Source: Terriglobus tenax (GTDB lineage: Bacteria; Acidobacteriota; Terriglobia; Terriglobales; Acidobacteriaceae). From it: DNA of 64,000 bases. The stretch covers positions 2,957,853-3,021,852 of the forward strand of contig NZ_JAGSYA010000004.1 of NCBI RefSeq assembly GCF_025685395.1, written 5' to 3'. This document shows, piece by piece, positions 41,880-50,393 of this stretch (the first letter of the stretch is position 1; every line of letters begins with the position of its first letter). Position numbers and translations under genes: made by a program. Below the pieces are notes generated by a model, which was not told the origin of the DNA, did no database searches, and saw only the letters and a program-made list of their open reading frames with translations.

Positions 41880-43310
41880 TTAGGCCGATACCCGGGCCAG
41901 ATGTTCTTTATCTGGGGGCGGCGTCAGGTAGCTTACAACGATCAGGCACAGCAGTGAAACCAGCAAAGCTGGAAAAATCGCGTCCCGTTCCGCAATGAAC
42001 TGCGGAAGCAGATGTTTCACCACGTCTGTATCCCAACACACCGTTACCACCGTACCCGCAGCAATGGATGCTACGGCCGCCGCGGCGGTCGCACGTTTCC
42101 AGAAAAAAGCCGCCAGAATCACGGGCGTCAGCGCTGCTGAATAAATCGTATAGGCATACAGTGTTTTGGCCAGAACGCTGGTAATGCCCACGGCCTGCCA
42201 CAGTGCCCACCCTCCCAGCATAACAACCGTCAGGCGCGAGATGATCAACACCTTTTTATCTGACGCGTCCGGCGAAAGATAGCGTACATAGATATCGTTG
42301 ATCAGGTTGGTTGCAGGCGAAAACAGGAAGCTGTTCGCTGTGGAGATCACCTTCGCAAAGACTGCTCCCATCAGGATTGCGCCCAGCAGGCTGGGCAGCG
42401 AATGCAGCGCGGTGAAGGCGAGAATTTCACGCGGATACGGCTGAGTGCCCGCCAGCCTCGCCAGCACATTGCCCACAATGGCAATGCCCACGATGATCGT
42501 TTCCAGGATCACCGTGCCGATGATCCAGCCCACCACCGCTACTTTTGCGTCCTTCTCGCTTTTGGCGGAGAAGAACTTCTGATACATCGACTGATTTCCC
42601 AGCATCAGCAGGCAGGTGGGCAGAAAGATCTCCATTGCCTGCACCAGCGACAGGTCACCCAGCGGCGTAAAGTAGCTGGGCGGCAGCGCCGCATGTACAG
42701 CACCCCATCCACCGGCATGATGCACCAGCAGGGGGAACGATACCACCAGCGATACCGTCGCCAGCAGGCCGATCACCAGGTCGGTGTATGCCACGGACGA
42801 CATGCCGGCAATCGCCGTAAAGAAGATGACAAACCCCGCGATGATGTAGCGGCCCACCATCGGGGAAATTATTCCCGGAAAGATAAGCGCCAGAATGTCG
42901 CCGCCGCCAATGAACTGGTAGCTGGTAATGGCCGTGAACGCGAACAGGATGGCGATGACGCCGAGCACGCGAGCTGTCTGGTTGTAACGTGCCTCCAGCA
43001 GGTCCGGAATGGTGAACTGCGCAAACTTTCGCGCACGCGGCGCAATGAAGTAGATCAGCAGCAGCCCGGCCCATCCTCCTCCGCCCTGCCACAGCGCCAC
43101 AAAGCCATGTTTGTAGGCGTTCTCCGCACCGCCCAGCAGCGAGCCGGAACCGATCCAGCTGGACAGCAGTGTGAACACCAGCACAAACGCGGGGAGTGAC
43201 CGCCCTGCCACCAGGTAGTCGGCCTTCGTCTTCACCTTGGACAGGCGTGTCAGGGAGACGGTCAGCAGCGTGACCACGATGATGCCAAGAACAAGCGCGT
43301 ACACATTCAT
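41880..43310 (-). CDS. Sodium:solute symporter family protein
   Basis: 476 residues with about 13 membrane segments. LVAGRSLPAFVLVFTLLSSW near the start and TNLINDIYVRYL late in the chain are typical of the SSS family. TSYQFIGGGDILALIFPG holds the segment that usually forms the Na+ and substrate path. The substrate (pantothenate, proline, sugar or carboxylate) cannot be chosen from sequence. The gene stands alone and is divergent from the L,D-transpeptidase gene. Confidence 0.88.
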   Translation of the reverse strand: MNVYALVLGIIVVTLLTVSLTRLSKVKTKADYLVAGRSLPAFVLVFTLLSSWIGSGSLLGGAENAYKHGFVALWQGGGGWAGLLLIYFIAPRARKFAQFTIPDLLEARYNQTARVLGVIAILFAFTAITSYQFIGGGDILALIFPGIISPMVGRYIIAGFVIFFTAIAGMSSVAYTDLVIGLLATVSLVVSFPLLVHHAGGWGAVHAALPPSYFTPLGDLSLVQAMEIFLPTCLLMLGNQSMYQKFFSAKSEKDAKVAVVGWIIGTVILETIIVGIAIVGNVLARLAGTQPYPREILAFTALHSLPSLLGAILMGAVFAKVISTANSFLFSPATNLINDIYVRYLSPDASDKKVLIISRLTVVMLGGWALWQAVGITSVLAKTLYAYTIYSAALTPVILAAFFWKRATAAAAVASIAAGTVVTVCWDTDVVKHLLPQFIAERDAIFPALLVSLLCLIVVSYLTPPPDKEHLARVSA

Positions 43311-43472
43311 AACAAGCAGTCACGACAGTGTAGCGGAAGCCACGCTCTCTGTTATCTTTTTGCCCTGTTATCCGGCAGCGATAACGGAGGGTAGGTTCGG
43401 CTTCACGATATCCGGCTGACAAAACATCAACTTGTGGCATCGTAAGGTGTACAAGTGCAGCGCGGAGGAAGT

Positions 43473-45200
43473 GTGAACAGGAAGCTCCTGGGTGGTCGTT
43501 TGGTCGCCGCAACCATGATTGCGGTTCTGGCAGTAGCAGGTGGTTGCAGACGTTCCCGCGGTGTCGGCAAAACGCTCGAAACCTTCTCCCCGGATTATTC
43601 CAGTCAGTTGCAGCAGTTGGATGCCACCGGCAAGCTCGACCTGCTGCGCTGGCCCAACTACACCGACTACAAGGGCTACGTGCAGAACTTCTACGCCATG
43701 CGCGAGTACCGTCTGGCCTGGACGCGCGACAAGAAGCCGGTGAAGGCCACAACGGACACCATCCAGCTCTTCCAGACCATTGACCGCAAGGGCCTGAACC
43801 CTGAGGATTACGATGCCAGCCGCTGGCAGCAGCGCCTCGCCTCTCTCTCCAGCATGTCCGACGACGACCTGGCGAAGTTCGACATCGCCATGACCGTCTG
43901 CACCATGCGCATGATCAGCGACCTGCACATCGGCCGGGTCAACCCGCAGCACTTTGACTTCGACGTGAACGCGCTGGGCAAACGGTATGACCTGCCTACT
44001 TTCCTGGCGGAAAACGTCGTTGACTCTGACGACGTCGCCAAGGAGATCGTCAAGGTAGAGCCGGACAGCGACCAGTACCGCGCCACGCAGCAGGCGCTGG
44101 GCAAGTACATCGATATGGCCAGGGCCAACCCGCAGTGGGATGCCTTGCCCGCTGTCGCAAAGCCCGTCACTCCCGGCGGCGATTACCCAGGCCTGTCCGC
44201 CCTGTGGCAGCGGCTCACATTGCTGGGTGACGCCGAGGGCGACGCTCCGCAGGGCACGGTCTATACACAGCCGGTAGCCGATGCCGTCAAGCACTTCCAG
44301 CACCGCCATGGGCTGGAAGACAACGGCAAGCTCGGCCCGCAGACCATCACCGCACTCAACATTTCACCCTCGCAGCGCATCCACCAGTTCCAGGACACGC
44401 TGGAGCGCTGGCGCTGGCTGCCCGACCAGTTCCTGAAGGCGCCCCTGCAGGTCAACCTGCCGGAGTTTGTCCTGCGCGTACATGACCCCGAAACCCACAA
44501 GCTTGAGTTCAGTATGCGCGTGGTGGTCGGCAAATTCATCGGCCAGCACCAGACGCCGGTCTTCACGCAGATGATGAAGTACATCGTCTTCCGCCCCTAC
44601 TGGACGGTGACCACGAACATCGCGCGCAAAGAGATTGCTCCGCAGGTAGCCAAAGACAAGGGCTACATCACGAAGAAGAACTTTGAGGTAGTGAACGCCA
44701 AGGGCGAGCCGGTCAGCGGCTGGACCGCTGAATCCATCGCACAGGGCCGCGTGATCGTGCGCGAAAAGCCCGGCCCCAAGAACTCGCTCGGCCTGGTGAA
44801 GTTCATGTTCCCCAACCAGTACGACATCTACATGCACTCCACGCCCGCGACGCAGTTATTCGCGAACAGCAAGCGCGACTTCAGTCACGGATGCATCCGC
44901 CTGCAGGAGCCGGAGAAGCTGGCCAACTGGGTGCTGAAGAACCAGTCGGAGTGGACCGAAGAAAAGATCCACGAAGCCATGTTCAACGGCCAGGACAACA
45001 AGACCGTTGTCCTGAAGCAGCCGCTTCCGGTGGTCATCTTCTACGCCACGGCCCTGGTGGCTGAGGACGGCGATATCCACTTCTACGACGATGTCTATAA
45101 ATATGACCAGCAGCTTGAGGATGTGTTGAAGAAGGGGTATCCCTACCCTTGGTTCAAGGAAGAGGTCAAGCCGAAGACTGCTCCGGGAGAGACTGTTTAG
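43473..45200 (+). CDS. L,D-transpeptidase (YcbB-like), lipoprotein
   Basis: 575 residues from the GTG at 43473, just after GGAGGA. A lipoprotein-type signal ends in VAGGCRRS. A scaffold domain (about 60-240) and a peptidoglycan-binding segment (VADAVKHFQHRHGLEDNGKL, about 275-305) lead to the YkuD catalytic domain (about 335-520), whose motif is DFSHGCIRLQEPE with the nucleophile Cys. It makes 3-3 cross-links in peptidoglycan. A start at 43455 is possible but would put the site inside the gene. Confidence 0.9.
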   Translation: MNRKLLGGRLVAATMIAVLAVAGGCRRSRGVGKTLETFSPDYSSQLQQLDATGKLDLLRWPNYTDYKGYVQNFYAMREYRLAWTRDKKPVKATTDTIQLFQTIDRKGLNPEDYDASRWQQRLASLSSMSDDDLAKFDIAMTVCTMRMISDLHIGRVNPQHFDFDVNALGKRYDLPTFLAENVVDSDDVAKEIVKVEPDSDQYRATQQALGKYIDMARANPQWDALPAVAKPVTPGGDYPGLSALWQRLTLLGDAEGDAPQGTVYTQPVADAVKHFQHRHGLEDNGKLGPQTITALNISPSQRIHQFQDTLERWRWLPDQFLKAPLQVNLPEFVLRVHDPETHKLEFSMRVVVGKFIGQHQTPVFTQMMKYIVFRPYWTVTTNIARKEIAPQVAKDKGYITKKNFEVVNAKGEPVSGWTAESIAQGRVIVREKPGPKNSLGLVKFMFPNQYDIYMHSTPATQLFANSKRDFSHGCIRLQEPEKLANWVLKNQSEWTEEKIHEAMFNGQDNKTVVLKQPLPVVIFYATALVAEDGDIHFYDDVYKYDQQLEDVLKKGYPYPWFKEEVKPKTAPGETV

Positions 45201-45212
45201 TGAGATAAAGCT

Positions 45213-45244
45213 CGTCAGGGCACGGCTTCAGCCGTGCCCTGACG
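45213..45244. repeat. 32-base perfect palindrome
   Basis: CGTCAGGGCACGGCT at 45213-45227 pairs with AGCCGTGCCCTGACG at 45230-45244. A shorter relative (GGCACG-GCTTCGGT-CGTGCC) lies near 47392. Both follow stop codons, in the manner of REP elements. Confidence 0.75.
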
Positions 45245-45274
45245 TAATGTTGTCTAGCCAGGCCCCGGCAAACG

Positions 45275-45301
45275 AAGGCCCCGAATCACCGGAGCCTTTT
45301 C
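45275..45301. terminator. Terminator between L,D-transpeptidase and DUF882 genes
   Basis: AAGGCCCCG pairs imperfectly with CGGAGCCTT around AATCAC and is followed by TTCT; it lies between convergent genes. Confidence 0.7.
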
Positions 45302-45329
45302 TCACACCTCACGCCACAGAAACACACAA

Positions 45330-45935
45330 CTAATCGTTATGCGCCGCCCCATACGTCCACTGGCGCACCGGGCCGACATCCACATGCACAAACTGGGAGA
45401 CCGGGTAATATCCCACTCCACCCGCGTGCAGGCTCAGGGCCGTCTCGCGCAGTCTGGCCGTGGTCACGCCCGGCACCCGGATATCAATCGCCTTGGCCTG
45501 CATGTGCTGCGAGTTCTTCGCGACGCCCGTGTTCGCCGACCGTCCACGAAGGAAGTTGTTGCTCCATGGCGTGCGGTAGCCGCAGACGATGTCGATGACG
45601 CCGTTCTGCTTGCCCAGCTTTGCCAGCAGGCTGTGCAGCGTGTCGAACTCCTTCGGATCGTAGGTCGCAACATCGCCCGTGCGGTGGTCGCGCAGGAAGT
45701 GGTTCAGCTTCTCCACCGCCGACGGCACATACTCGTTGCCGATCTTGTAGACCACGTCGATGTCCTCACCCGTGTGCAGGTGGTGCATCTTCAGCCGAAA
45801 CTGCTCCAGTGGGCGAGCGGGCACGGGCTTCATGCCGGTGGGAAGGTCATTGGCTCGAACGGTTGTGCGTGAGCCGAACAGAAGAAGAAGGGCGGCGCTC
45901 AGTGCGGCTCCGCAAGCCAGGCGGCGAAACTCCAT
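45330..45935 (-). CDS. DUF882/YcbK-like secreted peptidase M15-type protein
   Basis: 201 residues with an N-terminal signal (about 1-29). The later part, CGYRTPWSNNFLRGRS, VAKNSQHMQAKAIDIRVPGV and GGVGYYPVSQFVHVDVGPVR, keeps the zinc ligands of the D-Ala-D-Ala M15 fold (His in SQHMQAKAIDI and in FVHVDVG). YcbK (MepK) cleaves 3-3 cross-links in E. coli. Its position next to the L,D-transpeptidase that makes these links fits a make-and-break pair. GGAGAG precedes the ATG at 45935. Confidence 0.85.
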   Translation of the reverse strand: MEFRRLACGAALSAALLLLFGSRTTVRANDLPTGMKPVPARPLEQFRLKMHHLHTGEDIDVVYKIGNEYVPSAVEKLNHFLRDHRTGDVATYDPKEFDTLHSLLAKLGKQNGVIDIVCGYRTPWSNNFLRGRSANTGVAKNSQHMQAKAIDIRVPGVTTARLRETALSLHAGGVGYYPVSQFVHVDVGPVRQWTYGAAHND

Positions 45936-46024
45936 GAAAACTCTCCGAATGGTGAATGACGATTCGCAAATCGCATTCGGGATTTGGGCTTGCTCTGTCT
46001 CCAACTATACGCCGGGTTGCCCGG

Positions 46025-46324
46025 TCAGCCGGCTGCAGCGGCAATTTTCGCGGCTACTTCGGCAACCGGTATGCGCGTAATCAACACCACTTTTGTCCGG
46101 CTGGTCTGCCCGGAGCGAAGTTGCACACGCGATGGTGCAATTCCCAACCATTCCGCCACAAACTTCAGCAGCGCCTCATTCGCCTTGCCGTCCACGGGCG
46201 GAGCCGTGAGGGCCATCTTCAGAGCTCCATCGTGCTCGCCAGTGATGGCATTCTTCCGCGCCCCGGGATGCAGCCGAACCGGCAGCAGGCAATCCTCGCC
46301 CACCTGTTGCAGCTTCACGTTCAC
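46025..46324 (-). CDS. DUF167 family protein (YggU-like)
   Basis: 99 residues. VRLHPGARKNAITGEHDGAL and DGKANEALLKFVAEWLGI are the DUF167 hallmarks. The biochemical role is unknown. It overlaps yggS by four bases, and yggS-yggU neighbourhoods are common in bacteria. Confidence 0.85.
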   Translation of the reverse strand: MNVKLQQVGEDCLLPVRLHPGARKNAITGEHDGALKMALTAPPVDGKANEALLKFVAEWLGIAPSRVQLRSGQTSRTKVVLITRIPVAEVAAKIAAAAG

Positions 46325-47013
46325 GGCTGCGGATACTCCCGCTTGCCGAAGATGGCCGTTCCAACGCGCACGCAGGTCGAGCCCTCTTCAATGGCTACGG
46401 TGTAGTCATGCGACATGCCCATGGAGAGCTGTGTGATGCTGGCAATCTTCGCCTGCGCCTGGTCGCGCAGCTCCCGCAGGCGGCGGAAGTACGGCCGCGC
46501 GGCCTCCTGCTGGGCGTCCAGCGGAGGCACCGTCATCAGGCCCACCGGGACAATGCTGCCCAGCGTGGGCAGAGCCTCCAGCAATGCTGGAAGGTCCTCG
46601 GGAGCAAGGCCGTGCTTTGACTCCTCGTGGGACAGCTTCACCTCGATCAGAATCGGTAGCTTTTTCCCCAGCTCCGCCGCAGCCTTGTCCAGACGCTGTG
46701 CGATCTTCAGGGAGTCGACTGCCTCAATGGCCTGGAAGATCGCGGCGGCTTTGTTCGTCTTGTTCGACTGCAGGGGCCCGATCAGGTGCATATCGAGGTC
46801 TGGCAGCGAGAGTCCTGCGGACTTCGCCTCCCACTCCTGCACGCGGTTCTCGCCAAACAGCCGCTGCCCGGCGGCGTAGGCCTCTTCCACGGCGGCTGCC
46901 GGATGGGTCTTGGAGACGGCCATCAGGGCTACCTCGGATTCTTTGCGTCCGGTCTTCGCGCAGGCTGCGGAAATCTGCTCGCGCACTCGCGCCAGGTTTT
47001 TTACGATCGACAT
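46321..47013 (-). CDS. yggS: YggS-like pyridoxal-phosphate homeostasis protein
   Basis: 230 residues. ALMAVSKTHPAAAVEEAYAA carries the PLP-binding lysine in AVSKTHP, followed by FGENRVQEWEAK and LIGPLQSNKTNKA. The C-terminal SMGMSHDYTVAIEEGSTCVR completes the fold type III family (YggS/PLPBP). It buffers PLP and supports amino-acid metabolism; no enzymatic activity is known. The ATG at 47013 is chosen. A longer frame upstream is antisense to the DUF486 gene. Confidence 0.92.
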   Translation of the reverse strand: MSIVKNLARVREQISAACAKTGRKESEVALMAVSKTHPAAAVEEAYAAGQRLFGENRVQEWEAKSAGLSLPDLDMHLIGPLQSNKTNKAAAIFQAIEAVDSLKIAQRLDKAAAELGKKLPILIEVKLSHEESKHGLAPEDLPALLEALPTLGSIVPVGLMTVPPLDAQQEAARPYFRRLRELRDQAQAKIASITQLSMGMSHDYTVAIEEGSTCVRVGTAIFGKREYPQP

Positions 47014-47041
47014 GCTTCTAGTTTTGCATCTGAGGAAAGAT

Positions 47042-47371
47042 ATGTGGACGATTCTGCTTCTCTTTGGTTCCAACATCTTCATGACCATCGCCTGGTACGG
47101 ACACCTGAAACACCGCGACGCTTCCTTGTGGAAGGTGATCCTCGTTAGCTGGCTGATTGCCTTCTTTGAGTACTGCCTGCAGGTTCCGGCCAACCGGCTG
47201 GGCGCGGCCAAATTCTCCCCCGAACAGTTGAAGGTCATGCAGGAGGTCATCACCATGACCGTCTTCGGCATCTTCGCAGTGGTGTACTTCGGCGAGAAGC
47301 TGCGCTGGAATTACTTCGCGGCCTTCGGCTGCCTGGTGGGCGCGGCCTTCTTCATGTTCCACAAGTTTTAA
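47042..47371 (+). CDS. DUF486 family membrane protein
   Basis: 109 residues with four hydrophobic segments. HLKHRDASLWKVILVSWLIA and EYCLQVPANRLGAAKFSPEQ are the marks of DUF486 (related to small DMT-like transporters). GAGGAAAGAT precedes the ATG. Divergent from yggS with 28 bases between the starts. Confidence 0.85.
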   Translation: MWTILLLFGSNIFMTIAWYGHLKHRDASLWKVILVSWLIAFFEYCLQVPANRLGAAKFSPEQLKVMQEVITMTVFGIFAVVYFGEKLRWNYFAAFGCLVGAAFFMFHKF

Positions 47372-47469
47372 CTCAAATGGCTTGTCAAGGGCACGGCTTC
47401 GGTCGTGCCGTAAATCATTTGTCGAGAGAAGGGGCTTTAGCTGCTGAGGCGCGCGTATGCTGGTAGGCC

Positions 47470-48135
47470 ATGAAACACTGGCCTGCCCCAGCTCTTCTTC
47501 TTCTGGTCTCCTTCTCTGCTACAGCACAGACGGTGTGGCGCGTGGACAGCGTCACCTCTATCGCCGGCCATCCTGTGCGACAGGTTGGTTCGCCAAAGGT
47601 CGTGGACACCGACCGTGGCAGGGCCGTGCATTTTGACGGTGACCGCATGAAGGGCGACGCTCTTTTTGTGGATGCGCTGCCTTTGCAGGGCACGCTGACC
47701 TACACCTGGGAGATGATCTTCCGCCCGGCTACCGGCGGGGGAGAAGAGCAGCGCGTCTTTCACTTGAAGGAAGAGGGATCAGAGTCACGCCGTCTCTTCG
47801 AGATCCGCATACGCCAGGGCAACAAGTGGTGCCTGGATGTCTTCGCGGAAAACATCGGTGCGGAGCGGGCACCGATTCTCAACTGCGACCCCGCCCACCT
47901 CTACCCTCTGGACCAGTGGTACGCCGTCGCGGCCACCTATGACGGCACCACGCTGCGCGCCTACGTCGACGGAGTCCTGCAGGGCGAGGCGAAGGTCAGG
48001 CTATTGCCGCTCGGCAAGGGCGGAGCCTCCCTGGGAAGCCGCTACAACCTGGTGGACTTCTTCAAAGGCGATATCCTTTCTGCCCGCTTCAGCAACACGG
48101 CGCTGAAACCCGCGCAATTTCTTAAAGTCCCGTAA
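47470..48135 (+). CDS. Secreted LamG/concanavalin A-like domain protein
   Basis: 221 residues: signal peptide (about 1-19, ending ATAQ), then a beta-jelly-roll of LamG/laminin-G type (VVDTDRGRAVHFDGD, LTYTWEMIFRPATGG, WYAVAATYDGTTLRAYVDGV). This fold binds carbohydrates or proteins outside the cell; no catalytic residues are apparent. It follows a degenerate REP-like palindrome near 47392 and ends before two small hairpins. Confidence 0.75.
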   Translation: MKHWPAPALLLLVSFSATAQTVWRVDSVTSIAGHPVRQVGSPKVVDTDRGRAVHFDGDRMKGDALFVDALPLQGTLTYTWEMIFRPATGGGEEQRVFHLKEEGSESRRLFEIRIRQGNKWCLDVFAENIGAERAPILNCDPAHLYPLDQWYAVAATYDGTTLRAYVDGVLQGEAKVRLLPLGKGGASLGSRYNLVDFFKGDILSARFSNTALKPAQFLKVP

Positions 48136-48159
48136 GCAGGCGTACGATAACGGCATCGG

Positions 48160-48209
48160 CGCAGCCTTTCCGGCTGCGGAAAAGGGCCTGCGGTTCCGGA
48201 ATGGAACCG
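48160..48209. terminator. Two tandem hairpins after the LamG gene
   Basis: CGCAGCC-TTTCC-GGCTGCG (48160-48178) and CGGTTCC-GGAAT-GGAACCG (48191-48209). Neither has a clear T tract, so either weak termination or structured DNA between convergent genes. Confidence 0.4.
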
Positions 48210-48223
48210 TGGGCTCGCGGCTT

Positions 48224-48871
48224 TTAATGGAATTGCATCGCCGCCCCACGCAGAATCAGGTCGAGTCCTTCTTTGTACCGGCGATCAAATTTATCGAAAA
48301 GAATGCCTCCGGCCTGCCGCAGGAGCGGAAGCTCCTCCGCGGCAAGGCTTCGGTTGCGTTCAGCAATGTCATACTGCGGAGATCGCTCTCCGGGCCGCGG
48401 AAACACCGCCTGCTCTTCCATCACAAAACTGAGGGTGTAGCTGTAGATGGTACTCAGCAGAACTACGGCCTGCCGTGTTGTAAAGCCGCTGGCAATCAGT
48501 TGCGCGGCGATCTGTTCCACCGTCTTCATGTAGAGAGTGTTGGTCAGGCGCGTGCCAGATACCATGCGGGCCCCGTCCCGAAGGCCAAGCAGCGTCTTGC
48601 GCAAACCCTGGCCAAAGGCCGCGGCCCAGGCCGTCCACTCGGACGAGGCGCGTGCAGGCAGCAGATTCGGAGCGCCTTCGGCCAGCACCAGTGTGGCCAT
48701 CTCATCCAGCAGCTCCTGCTTATTCTTGAAATGCCAGTAGATGGTGGCGGCCTGTACGCCCAGCTCCTTGCCAAGCAACCGAAGCGTAAGCTGCTCCAGT
48801 CCGGCGCTGTCCAAAACCTGCAGGGCGGTTCGGGTCACGAGTTCACGGTTAACCTTCACGGATTTGAGCAT
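48224..48871 (-). CDS. TetR family transcriptional regulator
   Basis: 215 residues. The N-terminal helix-turn-helix is LTLRLLGKELGVQAATIYWH, with the TetR-type YWHFKNKQELLDEMA. The C-terminal part resembles the ligand domain of the tetracycline-repressor class. It is divergent from a quinone-oxidoreductase gene, and two palindromes lie in the 79 bases between. Self-repression together with repression of the neighbour is the likely arrangement. The ligand is unknown. Confidence 0.88.
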   Translation of the reverse strand: MLKSVKVNRELVTRTALQVLDSAGLEQLTLRLLGKELGVQAATIYWHFKNKQELLDEMATLVLAEGAPNLLPARASSEWTAWAAAFGQGLRKTLLGLRDGARMVSGTRLTNTLYMKTVEQIAAQLIASGFTTRQAVVLLSTIYSYTLSFVMEEQAVFPRPGERSPQYDIAERNRSLAAEELPLLRQAGGILFDKFDRRYKEGLDLILRGAAMQFH

Positions 48872-48889
48872 AGCAAGTTCGCACCCTAA

Positions 48890-48925
48890 AATCTAACGGT
48901 GTTAGATTAAATTGAACGATGTTCA
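48890..48925. promoter_or_regulatory. Candidate TetR operators
   Basis: AATCTAAC-GGT-GTTAGATT (48890-48908) is a perfect 8-bp dyad, and TGAAC-GAT-GTTCA (48913-48925) a 5-bp dyad. Both lie between the divergent TetR and oxidoreductase starts. Confidence 0.65.
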
Positions 48926-48950
48926 TTTTCCGTAAAAGAGGAATCGGCAT

Positions 48951-49904
48951 ATGAAGGCAGCAGTCGTACAAGGAGCGGGTCTGGCCCCGGTCTATGGTGA
49001 GTTGGAAGAACCGCAGCCGCGCGAGGGTTTTGAAGTCGTGACCGTAAGCGCAGCCGCTCTCACACACCTGACGAAGGCGCGTGCCTCCGGCGCGCACTAC
49101 AGCTCCGCCGGACTATTTCCCAATGTGCCCGGAGTGGACGGTGTAGGCCGCACCGCCGATGGCCGTCGCGTGTACTTCGCCCTGCCGGACGCGAAGTTCG
49201 GAGCCATGGCAGAGAAGAGCCTGGTGCGCAGCGGACAGTGCGTCGCCATTCCGGACGGCCTGGAGGATGTAACCGCAGCCGCCATCGCGAATCCGGGCAT
49301 GTCCGTCGGTGCGGCTCTTGTCGAACGTGCTGGCTTCAAGGCAGGCGAAACAGTGCTGGTGCATGGCGCAACCGGCTCCGCTGGAACCGTGGCCGTGCAG
49401 TATGCAAAGTTCCTTGGTGCGGCGAAGGTGGTTGCCACTGGGCGCAATGTGGAAGAGCTTGAGCGCGTGAAATCGCTCGGTGCGGATGTGGTACTTCCCA
49501 TCACTGCAGACCTGGATGCCTTTGAGAAGACGCTGATCGCCGAGTTCACCAGCGGTATAGATGTGGTCATCGACTACCTGTGGGGCGAGAGCGCGCGGCG
49601 TATTCTGTCTGCTGCGGCGAGAGGTGTGGAGGATGGACGCCCGGTACGGTATGTGCAGGTAGGATCAGCCGCCGGTCAGGAGTCGATCGATCTGCCAGCA
49701 TCGGCGCTGCGGTCATCGTCCCTGGTGCTGATGGGAAGCGGGTTGAAGAGCGTCTCCATGGAAGGCCTGCTGCGGGCAATTGAGAAGGTCTTCGAAGCTG
49801 CGTCGCAGGGCAAGTTGCAGATCGCCGCAAAGGCGGTTCCGCTTGCCGAAGTCGAAACGTGGTGGAACACAGGCGACCGCTCCCGTATCGTTTTCACCAT
49901 TTAG
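48951..49904 (+). CDS. Zinc-independent quinone oxidoreductase-like protein (MDR superfamily)
   Basis: 317 residues. The nucleotide-binding core is ETVLVHGATGSAGTVAVQYA with the A-x-x-G-x-x-G loop, and the rest follows the medium-chain dehydrogenase fold. The Cys/His zinc ligands of alcohol dehydrogenases are missing, so it belongs with quinone or enoyl reductases, using NADPH. It is divergent from TetR and is probably its target, induced by an electrophile or quinone. Confidence 0.85.
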   Translation: MKAAVVQGAGLAPVYGELEEPQPREGFEVVTVSAAALTHLTKARASGAHYSSAGLFPNVPGVDGVGRTADGRRVYFALPDAKFGAMAEKSLVRSGQCVAIPDGLEDVTAAAIANPGMSVGAALVERAGFKAGETVLVHGATGSAGTVAVQYAKFLGAAKVVATGRNVEELERVKSLGADVVLPITADLDAFEKTLIAEFTSGIDVVIDYLWGESARRILSAAARGVEDGRPVRYVQVGSAAGQESIDLPASALRSSSLVLMGSGLKSVSMEGLLRAIEKVFEAASQGKLQIAAKAVPLAEVETWWNTGDRSRIVFTI

Positions 49905-49935
49905 CACGTGAAGCCTTGGTGCATTGCTACATCGG

Positions 49936-50346
49936 TCAGGCGCTCCACTGCAGAACCACGCCGTATCCATCCGGGTCCCTCAGGCTGAGCTGTCGAGCTC
50001 CGTACGGAGTGACCACGGGTGGTTTGCATGGAATCCCCTTGGCCTGCAGCCCGGCGAACGCCGTATCCAGTTCCGGGCAATTCAGGTAAAAGCTGATGTC
50101 GCTGTGCATAGATGTCCGGGCTGCATCTTCAGTCGCAGGCCGCTCGCCTTCGTCGTAAGCGGTGTTCAGCATCAGGTGTGCGTCGCCGTTCTTCAGCCAG
50201 CACCAATGAAATAGCTCCACGCCATGTTCCACGGCGTAGACCGGAGAGTGCTGGTAGAGTTCGAAGCCGAGTACGTCGCGGTAGAACGCGACCGAGCGCG
50301 GCATGTCAAAGACCTGGATTAACGCAGTAAGGCCGCGGATCTCCAT
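49936..50346 (-). CDS. VOC/glyoxalase-fold protein
   Basis: 136 residues from the ATG at 50346, which is preceded by GGAGGT. The start is IRGLTALIQVFDMPRSVAFY and the end LSLRDPDGYGVVLQW, the two halves of the vicinal-oxygen-chelate fold. The family includes lyases, dioxygenases and antibiotic-resistance proteins; no role can be assigned. It lies next to trxB on the same strand with a 47-base gap. Confidence 0.82.
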   Translation of the reverse strand: MEIRGLTALIQVFDMPRSVAFYRDVLGFELYQHSPVYAVEHGVELFHWCWLKNGDAHLMLNTAYDEGERPATEDAARTSMHSDISFYLNCPELDTAFAGLQAKGIPCKPPVVTPYGARQLSLRDPDGYGVVLQWSA

Positions 50347-50393
50347 GCAGGACACCTCCATGAGGTGCCGACAGGATACCGCGGCCTTGGGGA

